Origin: Glandiceps talaboti
Lineage: Eukaryota; Hemichordata; Enteropneusta; Spengelidae
NCBI RefSeq assembly: GCF_964340395.1
Contig: NC_135552.1
Coordinates: 16,288,194 to 16,352,193, forward strand
Length of the DNA: 64,000 nucleotides
Direction: 5' to 3'
Below, one piece after another: positions 1-11,592 of this stretch. Each line of letters begins with the position of its first letter. Positions within the stretch are counted from its first letter, which is position 1. The notes under the pieces are model-generated. The model had not been told where the DNA came from. It did no database searches and saw only the letters and a list, made by a program, of their open reading frames with translations. Position numbers and translations under genes: made by a program.

Positions 1-1893
1 ATTGTGTGTTTCAACATGGAGGAGAAAATCGTAGTTTTTTGCCATGAAGTTTGTTGTTTTATGTTATCAGTGAATTTTCAATAAACGGCCCTTTAATTTT
101 ATGTGGCCACAACTACCTTAAAAAGTCCCCGTTACCTCTTTTGAGTTTGTAAAATTAGGAATTTGCCGAAGTTGTATGAAAAACAAATGTCATTCTTGAC
201 TCATTTTAATGCTAACCCCAAAGTCCTAAAAAAAACTTTTATCTGGAAAAGAAGAAATACAAAATATTTGAATCATCATGGGGAGTAACCACTTTTCAAT
301 ATCGAGTCCTTTCCCCAAAAACAGCTGACGCACGATACCACGTGCACTTTGAAAATGAAGCGATGTTGAGTTAACTTTAAAAACTGTATACCTACACAAA
401 TTGTATAGATAAATTGTATTTGTTATGATATTGTGGAATGTAACACATTAGAAAAAAAAATTGTAATGCTTTTATACATCCAATACAATTCTCAAAATAC
501 AACATACAATCATTCTGAAAACATTATTTGATTGAACTCGCATCAAGTGTCCAATTCAGCATGCTTTGGAAATAACAAATCTATTAGAAAGACGAGCTTG
601 GCGGCTGTGAGCAGAAATTACGTCTGTTCCTGTTAGAAGGCTACTCGCGTCATATACATTCGATGAAGTTTGCTTGACTGAATGTAATACCCTGCTACTA
701 ATATATAACATACATTCAAACGACGTCGTTAAGATTGTACGACAGGCTGTAATTTTCGCCCAGTAATCATATCCCTCATGAGCTCAATTGCAGGATGTTT
801 ATCGACATGAAACACAATATACCGTTAATAGTGCGTACCTCTACAAACTTGAAAACTAGAACCCAAAATGGGGTATGTTGTATGCCTATAAAATAAGCTG
901 TATGAAAAAAATAATGTCAACTATGACTAATAAACGTTACCGAACTAAGTGCAATTTCCATATCAAAGATGTTTAACAATATTTAATTAAAGTGAGTAAT
1001 TTCCTGATGACACGTCGTTTTGAAAAAAAATCGTTTTCGGATGTTAAGATACAAGAAATTTTACACGTGATTCATATTGATTTAATTGACATACAATTCA
1101 AACTCTCGGGTTAAGTGGGTGTTAGACTATTTCCTTTTCTTACTTTAAAAATCTGCTTTAAAAATTATTTTGTTGGAATGTCGATATACAATAATAATTA
1201 CATGAGGTTTACATAGATTTCTCTGTCGTTACATGTATTATTGAAAAAATCTAGTGCTAGAATATTCCTTGTGAGCATGAGTATGAGTGACAAGGGCTTC
1301 AGGTTTGTCCACTGTACATTGATGTATCTCTCATTTCAACGCTATTTTCGTTTTCTCCCAAGGGCAATGCTAAACAGACGTTAACATGAGACGTTTTTTC
1401 CACTATTCCTGAATAACCTGTTGACATTTCTCTCCCAATTAGCCTTGTAATTTGTCATGGTGTTAGGTATCGCGATGATTTGCTGACATCTTCATGTATA
1501 TGTTCTTTGTATGCCCACTGGAGCTAATTATGTTATTTTGAAAACGTTTACACAATCGTCATGTTTTGCTAAATAATAATTGTTTACGTATCTTATGATT
1601 CAAGGATTACATAAAATGTTATAAAGTACACACAACGTTGTACAGGTAAAGAAACACTTTCTATATAGGAAGATTAAAGATCTAAAAAACGCTGTTTGTA
1701 ATCGGGAAAATTGCTCCATGTTCTAGAGTATGGACTTATGATTGGTTGAAATACCCAACTAGTGACTAAAATAATAGCCTTCATAATAATTGAACTTTTC
1801 TCTTACAAAACTATCACACGTTATTTTATTTTGATATAGTCTTTTTCAACTGGTAAAGTAGAGTGATATAATTATATTGAATACTGATATGAT
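1..1893. other. Upstream non-coding DNA, no gene recognised
   Basis: AT-rich sequence with no reading frame of note and no RNA gene or mobile element that I can recognise on either strand. It lies upstream of the first GPCR gene. Confidence 0.5.
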
Positions 1894-1957
1894 AATCAAT
1901 CAATCAACCAACCAACCAACCAACCATCAATCGGCGATTGATTGATTGAGTGAGTGA

Positions 1958-2029
<72 letters not shown>

Positions 2030-2391
2030 GTGAGTGAGTGAGTGAGTGAGTGAGTGAGTGAGTGAGTGAGTGAGTGAGTGAGTGAGTGAGTGAGTGAGTG
2101 AGTGAGTGAGTGAGCGAGCGAGCGAGCGATTGAGTGAGTGAGTGAGTGAGTGAGTGAGTGAGTGAGTGAGTGAGTGAGCTAGCGAGTGAGTGAGTGAGTG
2201 AGTGAGTGAGTGGGTGGGTGGATGGGTGGGTGGGAGAAAGGGTGGGTGGGTGGGTGGATGGGTGGATGGGTGAGTGAGTGAGTGAGTGAGTGAGTGAGTG
2301 AGTGCGTGAGTGAGTCAGTCAGTCAGTCAGTCAGTCAGTCAGTCAGTCAGTCAGTCAGTCAGTCAGTCAGTCAGTCAGGTCAGTCAGTGCA

Positions 2392-2430
<39 letters not shown>
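1894..2430. repeat. Compound tetranucleotide array (GATT/GTGA/GTGG/GTCA)
   Basis: About 535 bp of 4-bp units passes through successive phases: a short CAAT/CAAC part, then GATT, a long GTGA block, GTGG/GATG, GTGA again, and finally GTCA. The units change one base at a time, as expected from slippage with point mutation. It starts about 1.1 kb upstream of the first GPCR start codon. Confidence 0.9.
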
Positions 2431-2431
<1 letters not shown>

Positions 2432-3502
2432 ATTTAGTCTCAATATCCATACCAACACGTGACGGTCATGTGATTGATCACCATGGGTTACTGCGTACAT
2501 GTACAGTACTGTAACCGAACATTCAATAGATACATGTCGTATGTTATGTCAATTAATCGATCAAATTGACAAAATCTCTAGTGATTAAAAGGACTTTCGA
2601 TCACTTATTCTACTACCACGCAAATATGACAAAAATATGTCTTCTCTTTGTTCAAATAGACACAAATTCAAAACAGACCTAGGTCTTAACGTATTCAGTG
2701 TAAGAGTAAAAGTCTTTATTTGTTCTAAAGTTATACAAATGTGTATCTTACATCAACTGGAACTGTTATCACGATCCGTATAGTGTGATTGCAATTATCG
2801 GGACTTGATGTAGTGCACACTTCATATTGACAAAGTACATGTATATTATGGTGATGTTAATGGACAGAAGATGATTCATATACCGGTGTCATTCTATCAT
2901 AGTGATTGCCTGCGCGCCTCCATGGTATTGTATCGTTATTCATAATAAACCAACGCTTTTACGACACACGTCACTGAAATTCGCGGACATTTGAATCCCA
3001 CTGCAAAATTTACATAACTTGAGGTTTTGTCTATAAATTGGAATCCTCTTTCGTTTTGTGACGTTTTATGAATAATACGTCCTCTAAGACTTAAGATTAA
3101 GTAATGTTCTGCTTGATCGGAACTAAGTAATCCTTTGATGAATTGTGCATTATTATATATTTAAGCCAGTTGCATTTAAACATTAAATAAGCATATCTAT
3201 TCCTAAATGTTCTTTACATCGTTCATTGTATGTAGAATTTAGATTTTGCATTGCCCACGTCGCCCTGACAACCACACCTAGTTATGCAAATTTTGTTCAC
3301 GTGATCTTTTGCATACGGTACACGATCACCTATCAAACACAATCATACTATTGATGAATATTTCCAATGTACAGGTTAGAAGTATTTGTGTTCCCGTTAG
3401 ATGTGAACAGGGTCTGTCTTCAAGGCTGACTGTATTTTACCACTTGCTTGTCTCCCTAGAAATCAAGTTGTTGAAAGACGGAAAGAGAAGACTGGGAGAA
3501 AA
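2431..3502. other. 5' flank of the first GPCR gene
   Basis: No gene is seen. The sequence just before the coding start should hold the 5' UTR and promoter, but no clear TATA box or transcription start can be named. An octamer and an E-box lie at 3284-3303 (listed separately). In frame with the start ATG there is a TGA at 3404 and no other ATG between them. Confidence 0.4.
3284..3303 (+). promoter_or_regulatory. Octamer ATGCAAAT plus E-box CACGTG, candidate promoter elements
   Basis: ATGCAAAT (3284-3291), the POU/Oct consensus, is followed six bases later by the palindromic E-box CACGTG (3298-3303), about 200 bp before the first GPCR start codon. Both are seen directly. Their use as regulatory sites is inference, and either could occur by chance in AT-rich DNA. 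Confidence 0.3.
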
Positions 3503-3856
3503 ATGTCTACAACCACTGCCGTCGCTTCTCAAATGCCTATAGCAGCCGAAAGTTCTCTGGACAGCGATTACAACGAGTCGTATTATGATGGAGAATTGCC
3601 ACTTCTACCAGAAGTATGGCTCATACCTCTGGCCTTCGGTGTCATATGTCTGATCGGCATTATAGGGAATGGCTTGGTTATCTATGTGATTCTCAAGAAC
3701 AAACAGATGCGTACCGTGACCAATTACTACATTTTGAACCTGGCAATTACCGATTTTGCTTTTCTGTCGTGTGCCGTACCTTTCACTTCTACAAACCATG
3801 TATCCGAATGGGTCTTTGGCGACTTCATGTGTAAATTCACATTCTATCTAATTCAT
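3503..3856 (+). CDS. Kisspeptin receptor-like GPCR, gene A, exon 1 (N-terminus to start of TM3)
   Basis: This is exon 1 of a rhodopsin-class peptide GPCR (residues 1-118 of 376). The start is the first ATG after an in-frame TGA at 3404. The N-terminus is acidic and tyrosine-rich with a glycosylation sequon (NES, residues 24-26). TM1 spans about 38-63 with the GN motif (N56 = 1.50). TM2 carries NLAITD (D84 = 2.50). The extracellular Cys at the start of TM3 is C110 in GDFMC. The exon ends in phase 0 at a consensus donor (gtaagt). The protein joined across all three exons has every class A landmark. The TM3-TM4 part in exon 2 matches vertebrate KISS1R (GPR54) better than galanin receptors, which are the main alternative. 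By family, such receptors bind amidated neuropeptides at the cell surface and signal mainly through Gq. The ligand here is unknown. Confidence 0.88.
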
Positions 3857-4893
3857 GTAAGTATCGTCTCTTATTCGTTGTTTGACATTCATTAACAACA
3901 GTTTGTTTTTTTATTCCATAGCACACAGACTTCTCGTCATAGATCTGTTAGGATAAGTATAAAACATTTGCGACACAACATACACAGTTGAATGGCACCT
4001 TCACAATCTTTATGTTACCGAGTTAATTGAAAAGGAAATAAGCAAAAGTCACTGTCTTAACTAATCTAGTTTAAGAATCAGATACTGGGATTTGGTGTAC
4101 ATGTTTTCTTCCTGATCAGTAGAGCTTGGGGAGTTACGTGGATGTACGCCACTACTCCAGACAATTATCGTTTAAAGTTACGGCAAAAGATAACATCAAA
4201 TTCATGACTCACAGAAAATCACCGTCAGAATCTTAATGCAAACACATTAGCCTTGCAGTAATTGAAATAAACAGATCAAGAGACCCATCGCACTATTACA
4301 AATCCGTACAGGAAAAAGGGGACATCAAACATCGCAGCAACGTATGTATCGTATCAGTTTCTGTGACATCACTTCAGAGAAGAAAATACTCCAGTAAATG
4401 TCTATTCTTATGAGATACGTCTCTGTTACAACTTTTTATTGGATACGACACTTTGACATTTATGAAGATATTCATAAAAACTAGACTCTAGAATAATTGC
4501 GGCAATTCCGGAAGACTGTAGAATCATCGTTAGGATTGACATTTCTTTCAAATTTTCTTTTTTTTCAATTATCGATACAATTAGCAGAAGAAGTAGAACT
4601 AAGGTAACATGATGCATCGACGTATATGTATCAGTTCCCCAGCTATAAAGTACTAGTGCCACGCTAGCAAATATATAGTTTGTTTTTTAAGACAGGGACG
4701 AGTACAGTGTTTTGCTATTCAATCTGTGTGACTTCATAGACTAATATTTCGTAAGCAAATTAAACAAACCAAATAAATGAGACTAGTCAAATCATATTGT
4801 TGCTTGTAGTAATCAATAACATCTATCAATATCTACATAGATTTTGAATCGAATTATTTGGTTTGGATTGTTTTAAAATGTTACGATATATTT

Positions 4894-5195
4894 CATCGTC
4901 GTGAATTATCTGCTGTTAAATGTTTAGTATACTGTACGGAATACTAGGAATTGAAGTTACTGTGAACTCTACTTAACGAGTTCTGAAATTCAGTTTGCGA
5001 GATACTCCTGACCGGACAGAATCATGCTAATCTGTTATGACAAAAGCTATCTACGGGGTTGCACGTGTCGGCAGTTCTGCTATTTGAAGCTCGAGCTGTC
5101 CTGCTTTTAAAAGCAATTTTCAAGCTCGACTGTTCAAACACAAGTAGACTTCATGATTGACTTCAACATTTAACAGCAGATAATTCACGACGATG
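4894..5195. mobile_element. MITE-like element with perfect 29-bp terminal inverted repeats
   Basis: The left arm (4894-4922, starting CATCGTCGTGAATTATC) is perfectly inverted at 5167-5195, giving a 302-bp unit without coding capacity. Inside are smaller inverted segments around 5085-5140 (aagctcgagctg / caagctcgac). No clear target-site duplication is visible at the edges, so the superfamily cannot be assigned. It lies in intron 1 of gene A. This could be a non-autonomous DNA transposon or a foldback element. Confidence 0.7.
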
Positions 5196-7854
5196 TATCA
5201 CTATTAGAAATAAAGCCAGACCGTTCGCAATTTGATTCTTAATTTGGTTTGATTGTCTGTTTATTCCTTTCCAACGTTTTGTTATCGTCTGTTCATTGGC
5301 TGAGTATTCCACTCCATCTTAACTTGATTAGGGAAACGTAAATTGATTGAAAACCCATGTTTACAATTTGATTAGTCAATACACGAGAATTTCTCTGGAT
5401 CTATTGTATGCAATAACAACAAAGAGATGTACAATGAGATTTGAAGTAACGCTATACTTGTACTTTATATTATATGATTTATCTTGCAACCAATAATGGA
5501 ATTATGACAACCGTAAGGATTGTAAATTTATTGGTAACTAATAATGCGATTTTTAAAAATAATTTTTCAACTTTGAGAAAACAACTTATCAGAACATTTA
5601 ATAACGTATCTGCAGATTCTTTAGATTTCATTTTATAAGTTAGATAGCTGTCGTTGCTATGCGACCAGTAGTTGAGAAATACGAGGGAATTTTATGATGT
5701 CCATGATAAGTACTGCAATGTAATATCAATTATCCAGAGATAACGTTATGTTTTTTGTAATTGCACACAATTGCGTCATGCGCACAAGAGGCAGCTGGAC
5801 ACATATATTGCATAGGAAACTTGAAGTACCTTCAGCTGCCTTCCGTCTTTCCTTTGGAACATTAATAGTTCAAGAATAGTTAGTTTTATTCAAAGATCAT
5901 ATTCTGTTCAAGCAAATTGGTATGTCGTAAGTGAACTTGACTGGACCTGGGCTATGTCGTGTCATTCCATCGCCACGAAGGGTTCTTTAAGGAGGCATTG
6001 ACGAATATACGTAGATGGCGTACTGCTTTTTAACATCTGACTATAAAATGCCATGCTGTCAAATGCACTGCAATACCATCGATACATTTCCTCTGCTGTT
6101 TATGTTACCAGTAGAATATTAGAGAAAACATCTTCACATTTGAAGTATCATGTGGAGTTCAGGTAATCATTCTCGTGTTATGTATGGGGGACCATTATTG
6201 CTCTAACTTGCATGATGACATTGGCATTGTAGATAAAGACAATACGAATGCTCAGATTGATAATAATGATAACAGTAATGATCATTGAAATGGTCAATGC
6301 TTATGCCCTGGTGACATCACCATTACGAACCTAAAGTGTTCTTGACAGTGCAATGTGATATAGCTAGGTAAGATACCTCAAGCAAGGATAACTGTGATAT
6401 TAAAAAAAATACAATCACTTGAACCAGAGAGATAAGCTAAGTCATCCTTTAAGGATAACGTTTTTTTCTCAAATTACTGAATATTAATATAGATGAGATG
6501 GAAGGATTCTTCTTAAATCACTAATAATTTGATGAGATGTGATATAAAAAAAAGAGGTGACTCGTGATTGAGGTTAAACGTGTCAGTATATCTATAAATC
6601 AAGTGCAAACAAACTTTAATTGTATATCTGATGGCCACTAAAAACACGGTCGAGTATTGCTGACGTCACACAGATTTAGCTTGTCTAGTTAACGTTTCGT
6701 CATGTAATAGATGTGCCAGGCGGTCAAACAATGTGAAACTTTTGTTCTACAACAACTTCAGGGTGAACCAATTCAAGCTTGGCTGCAGTTAATCCATAAG
6801 CCTTTATAGAACTATAATCTTTTACATAAACATATACGCCACCAGGCTATGTTAAATATCACCTTGAAGCCAAATGTAATCAAAAGTATGTTTTAAAAGC
6901 CTTCGAAAAAAATGTGATTAAAATCAAACGGCAACTAAATACAGGAAAATATGGGTTGTATATGTACTTTCCGTTTATGTTTCTAAAGAGAGGAAATGAG
7001 TTCTTTAAGGGGCGTAAAAGAAAAATGCCCGAAGCAAAGAACCTCGCGATATAAAATCGAACTCGTAGTGGGATGTACTTACATGAAGATTTGAATTATA
7101 CAGTAACTATATTGTAACTTAAATTTTCGTAGTTTAAATGACACTGGTTGTGGATCTCAGTATTCTCTGTACCTTACTATTCACATTAACTGTAAAAGTG
7201 AGGGACTAGAATCTAGAAACTATGAGCGTGACATTCAAAATTTACAAGAAATGGCAAAAAGATATCTTCTGACGATTTAATTCGAAATTAATGAACAGCT
7301 CATAAATCTGAACAGATTTATAGTTTGGACAATACAATATTAGTTACTTTGGAACGATAAATTGGAAACGAATACGATGACGTTTCGATTCGTCTACTAC
7401 GCAACGGATCTTGATCACGCAATGATTTCATTATTCAGCATTATATCATAGCATTACCAATTCCAGTGAATTTTGTGACGTCATCGCTGTACATTATTAC
7501 TGATAATGTACTCCGTTATTGGGCATCGCGGCCCCGGAACGAGCATAACAATACAAGTTTATTTGTTCTGTTTCGTCATACGACTAGGTATTTTTTCGAA
7601 ATGCATGTTGATACTTATGATTGTCATTTCCACTGTTTGAAAATACAACGCATTCATGAAACAAATTTGTGTTCACAGCAGTTCATTGGAGTGTATATGT
7701 GTGTACACATACGTGTACGTACGTGTGTCGCTATGATTAGTATTCAGCTTCCGGGCCGAACATGGCAGACGATGTTTAGCGCTGTGTGTATTATACGTTG
7801 TTTTGCGTTTCTCGGTCTACAAATTCACTGGAATTGGCAAAACTATAAAATAAT

Positions 7855-7996
7855 AACAATAATGTACGTCCTCCCAGTCCATAATGGACTCAAGCAAACT
7901 TTGCACTCCATAATGGGCTCGGCTGTCGCCTCGCCCATTATGTCGTTCAAAGTTTGCTTTCGTCCATTATGGGCTGGGAGGGCGTACATTATTGTT
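7855..7996. repeat. Foldback hairpin with 65-bp arms
   Basis: Arms 7855-7919 and 7932-7996 are imperfect inverted repeats (I estimate more than 80% identity) around a 12-base spacer. Each arm holds two copies of a CCATAATGG/CCATTATGG-type motif. A 177-codon frame crosses the hairpin, but it is not protein-like. It lies inside the larger inverted-repeat unit at 7.3-8.8 kb. Confidence 0.75.
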
Positions 7997-8098
7997 TAAT
8001 TAATGTTTCTTTCCGAACTGGCGGAATGATATTTCCGTACATTAATGGTAGTTGGTATAATAATCTCTCTTATTTATACTGGATACTAGTTCTTTAAG

Positions 8099-8325
8099 TA
8101 TAATTTATAAACACTTGTCTCCCAAGAAGTCCAGTGAGGGCCAAATCATGGGTTCAGTGTTAATGCAAGAGGAAACCAGAATACCCGGGCTGTTCGGTCC
8201 AAACTGAACGACACTCTTCTTACTTACAGCGTGATAAATTTTAATCAAACCGTGAATGGTTTCAATTCGAACCCTGGCCGCAGTGGTAAGAGGCAAGTGG
8301 TTTAACCACTTGGCCTCCGACAACC
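8099..8325 (-). mobile_element. tRNA-derived SINE inserted in Penelope-like coding remnant
   Basis: Read on the minus strand, the head has a pol III A box-like GGCCAAGTGGTTAA and, about 40 bases later, a B box-like GGGTTCGAATTGAA. These are followed by a body with CCCGGGTATTCTGGTTTCC, a motif type common in animal SINEs, and a tail ending acaagtgtttataaatt. Its head directly follows the Penelope-like codons at 8326, so it appears to have inserted into that relic. The exact family is not assignable by eye. Confidence 0.65.
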
Positions 8326-8602
8326 CTATCCTTGTATCCTTGTTCATGATGGGTATCCTCTGTCTGATGTAGATAGCTTCCTTTACTTTACGTTTTAACC
8401 AGTCCTGGTATGCCTGGACACATTGTGATCGGTCGGTCTCCAACTCCGGTGACCCTATCCCTTTGTATGTGTACTTTGAATTGGTCTGTCCTGATCACAT
8501 GTGATATAGTAAATTGTGCCACAGCTAGAGTTGTTCGTTCGGTGTTTTGTCCTTAGGGTGCACGAACAATGTACGCAGGGTGTTGCTAGGCTGGTGGTAC
8601 AA
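8326..8602 (-). pseudogene. Degenerate Penelope-like GIY-YIG endonuclease C-terminus
   Basis: On the minus strand one frame reads TLRTLFVHPKDKTPNEQL and then stops. A shifted frame continues CGTIYYITCD, and a third segment (8326-8443) reads WLKRKVKEAIYIRQRIP followed by MNKDT. These three pieces match, in order, the linker (TLR..LVHPKDKTP), the first GIY-YIG strand (CG.VY.I.C) and the C-terminal (KEAI.IR....LN.D) blocks typical of Penelope-like element proteins. The YIG block is missing, there is a stop and at least one frameshift, and the SINE follows. It is a dead fragment. The assignment is by motif memory rather than by alignment. Confidence 0.65.
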
Positions 8603-10589
8603 ACTTACGTCGTGAGATTTCAAAACTCTGAAATTTACTGACACATTATTTCGCAAGTTCGGAGAGAATTCAAGGCTGAACAATGAAATCATTGCGTGAT
8701 CAAGGTCCGTAGTTAGACGGATCGAAACATCGCACTCGTTTCCAATTTACCGTTCTAAAGTAACTATACTGCACTGTCCTAGTGATTCTTGGAACGATAA
8801 ATCCTGACTGACAGTTGTCCGTATGCGTTAAGTCGTAAACAACCCCGTCCAATTTCAACTTGAAGCTTTCTTAATCATCGACGTTATCACTAAACTACTC
8901 ATCCTGAATCAGCTATTACTCTAGGAGACATTTCCTTCGCTCGTCATACATCTAGCAGAAGCGTAGATGTCAAGAAAACAATGTATTGGTCTACAAAAAT
9001 AACCTGGAAGAGGTTTCCGTTGTATAAAAATCAACCTGCTGCATAGCACAGTCATGCATGGAATATCAACATGAAACATACTACTAAGAAAGGAAGTGTG
9101 GACAACTTGTACAATGTGACGACATAATGATATCCTCTTGGGAAATAGAACCTAACTCTGTGGTATCTTTCCTCACGTAGTGTACACTCAACTAAAACGA
9201 TACATATACATCTTTCTCCAAGATTGCATGCACAACCGTTCTTTTTCCCATATGGTCATATAGAAAATATTGATGCTGCATTGCCGTAGTGAAATCAATA
9301 ATGATCGAACTGTGACAAGTCAGAGGGCATTGCAATAGGTTCAATCTCGCTTGGCCTGAATACATTTTAAGATTTCAAATAGAATGAGGATATCAGTCAA
9401 AAAAAACACGGTATACACATTTCCATCAAGCGACTTGAAGGATTAACGACTATATATTCATGGCTTGATATTTAAAAATCTAAAGTTATTTAGGGAATAA
9501 GTTGAAAAAATATGACATGCGCAATATGATTTGAATGACTGTTGTCATCTCAGGGTCAATTTACCGTATTTGGCTTTCTTTTCAAAAATGGTTGTTAACG
9601 ATATTATATGCTACAAAAATAACTTCACCAGCTACCCCCCCCCCCCCGAGTTCGTTCTCAAAAGGAAAATATCTGAACTTTATTGGACCCTCTTTCATTT
9701 ATCATTCTAGCTATCGAGAACGAGTGACAATTTCAAAGCTCTTGGATTTAGACATAGTGTATCGATCATTGCAGTTTGTTCACACAGCGCTTGAATAACC
9801 CCCAAAACAGTAAGACATCCTTCCAAGGTAGATCACACTCAAGTAACATACCGCTGATAATGCAGGCCCGGCGGGATACTTCTTTCTCAAAATCACATAT
9901 TCACACGATTGTATATGCCCGCAGAAGGAATGAGCCAACATCTGTATAAAAGGCACTCAAAGTATATACTTAATTATCATCTGGTCGTGCTCTTAGAAGT
10001 ATTTCAAGAGTAGCATAGCCTAAGAGCTGACTGATCGAAACTTATTGGCGTAGTAATGAAATATTTTTTGAAAATATGTGGAGGCTACGAGCAACGTTTT
10101 GGTGTTTTATGGACGTGTCGCAGTGACTATTGATAGGCAAGGTAATAAGCCTTAGGGTGCATTTTATTCAGGGATATGATAATTAAATTAGTGGTTTGAG
10201 TATAATAAAATATCATATGTTTTAGGTATAATATCAATAAATCATATAACATGCTAGAGACCAAGATTACTTAAATTATAGTTTCTAAAAACTATTATTT
10301 CACTTTGGCAGGGCATGGGAGGGTTAGCAGCTGGTGGTGTAACTATTCTACCCACTCCAATTCATACAAACGTATTATCTTAAGAACAAGTTACAAATAA
10401 AGTTTACAGGTGATCATACCTCTTCGCAGAACGACATTATAAAGCTGTCCACCCGTAAAAGGCCAACTTTGAAAAAGAATTCAACATTAGGTGTGAAGAA
10501 AAAATTGTCTAACGCAGCTATAGAAAAAAGTTGGACCAGAACAGAATACAATATTTGTATGTAATCCTCATGTGACTCCACTGATAAGA

Positions 10590-10675
10590 TAAGAAGTGCG
10601 AGAACCTGGGATTGAAGCCCTGGCCTTGAAGATACTATAAAAAACATCAAAGTCTTAATCAACTGCCTCTGTATA
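10590..10675 (-). mobile_element. tRNA-like SINE head, degenerate
   Basis: On the minus strand GGCAGTTGATTAAGAC resembles an A box region, and GGCCAGGGCTTCAATCCC resembles a B box/T-arm at a spacing suitable for pol III. Cloverleaf pairing is poor, so it is not a functional tRNA. The flanking body could not be matched to the other SINEs in the window. Confidence 0.35.
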
Positions 10676-11000
10676 CGTCATGTAGGCATACACTCTTCTG
10701 TCGATTATAAAAGAACTTTTGCACAAAGACCAAACGAATGATCGTATGATTACTTTGTTGACCTGCTATGAGTTTGAATTGAAATCATAATGTATGGCAA
10801 CTTTAGCAAGGTTATTCTGGATATTTGAAACTAATTCAAATGGAACATCTGATTAGAAAACAGAATAAAGGTCTTGTCGACAGTGTAAGGGATGCTGCAC
10901 AGAATGATTAGTTAGAAGCAGTATTGCAGTCACAAATGTGAGAATGATAAATACATAAGGGGAGGGGGCACTGATCCTTTCTTAATGCAAAAAGGGCAAG

Positions 11001-11119
<119 letters not shown>

Positions 11120-11205
11120 CTCGGTGAGTATCAATCTGCTAAGACAGTGCTCTATACCGCAGTGGCAGAGCGTAATAGTTTTGGTAGTACTGGAACTCTT
11201 TCTTG

Positions 11206-11248
11206 GTTGTAACTCGGAGTTTCACGCATAGTGCGATCGTCAGACAAC
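11206..11248 (-). ncRNA. Type I hammerhead ribozyme motif, copy 1
   Basis: Minus strand 5' to 3': GUUGU (stem I), CUGACGA core, UCGCA/UGCGU stem II arms with a CUA loop and a U.U closing mismatch, GAA, ACU/AGU stem III with a CCG loop, U17, then ACAAC (stem I'). All conserved core nucleotides (CUGANGA, GAA, A15.1-U16.1, H17) are present and stem I pairs 5/5. Predicted cleavage lies between 11211 and 11210. The 3-bp stem III is typical of hammerheads described in Penelope-like elements, which are thought to work as dimers. Activity is inferred, not shown. Confidence 0.75.
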
Positions 11249-11288
11249 TCGTTGTCTGACGATCGCACTATGCGTGAAACTCCGAGTT
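11211..11288. repeat. Perfect 78-nt palindrome, copy 1
   Basis: Arms 11211-11247 and 11252-11288 are exact reverse complements around CTCG. The right arm therefore repeats the hammerhead core on the plus strand, but there stem I has no partner because TA repeat follows. Two opposed ribozyme cores in one cruciform-capable sequence are unusual. Confidence 0.95.
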
Positions 11289-11391
<103 letters not shown>

Positions 11392-11438
11392 GCAGTGGCA
11401 GAGCGTAATAGTTTTGGTAGTACTGGAACTCTTTCTTG

Positions 11439-11481
11439 GTTGTAACTCGGAGTTTCACGCATAGTGCGATCGTCAGACAAC
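11439..11481 (-). ncRNA. Type I hammerhead ribozyme motif, copy 2
   Basis: Identical in sequence and arrangement to copy 1, 233 bp further on: stem I GUUGU/ACAAC, CUGACGA, stem II, GAA, ACU/AGU stem III and U17. Predicted cleavage lies between 11444 and 11443 on the minus strand. Identity with copy 1 suggests recent duplication rather than long independent conservation. Confidence 0.75.
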
Positions 11482-11518
11482 TCGTTGTCTGACGATCGCA
11501 CTATGCGTGAAACTCCGA

Positions 11519-11521
<3 letters not shown>
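11444..11521. repeat. Perfect 78-nt palindrome, copy 2
   Basis: Same 37-nt arms and CTCG centre as copy 1. The right arm runs into the next (TA)n tract at 11522. Confidence 0.95.

Positions 11522-11588
<67 letters not shown>
11522..11588. repeat. (TA)n microsatellite, right flank
   Basis: About 66 bp of TA repeat closes the palindrome cluster. Confidence 0.95.

Positions 11589-11592
<4 letters not shown>

Larger units (their letters stand above)
7340..8790 (-). mobile_element. Penelope-like retroelement relic with inverted LTR-like arms
   Basis: A roughly 105-125 bp segment at 7340-7446 is repeated in inverted orientation at 8656-8775. Both copies include a version of ttgatcacgcaatgatttca. 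Between the arms lie a degenerate GIY-YIG coding remnant on the minus strand (8326-8602), a tRNA-derived SINE (8099-8325) and a foldback hairpin (7855-7996). Penelope-like elements are known to carry LTR-like repeats in direct or inverted orientation, which fits this layout. No reverse transcriptase domain remains. Assigning the arms to the same element as the coding remnant is inference. Confidence 0.55.

Noticed and set aside
1894-2430. Possible CRISPR-like or satellite structure
   Set aside because: A simple 4-bp slippage array without spacers, in an animal genome.
7268-7290. CTGACGA...GAAA resembling a hammerhead core
   Set aside because: No stem II can form between the two motifs and no stem I partner is present.
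7466-7999. 177-codon open frame
   Set aside because: Its C-terminal third is the translated foldback hairpin, and the rest is not protein-like.
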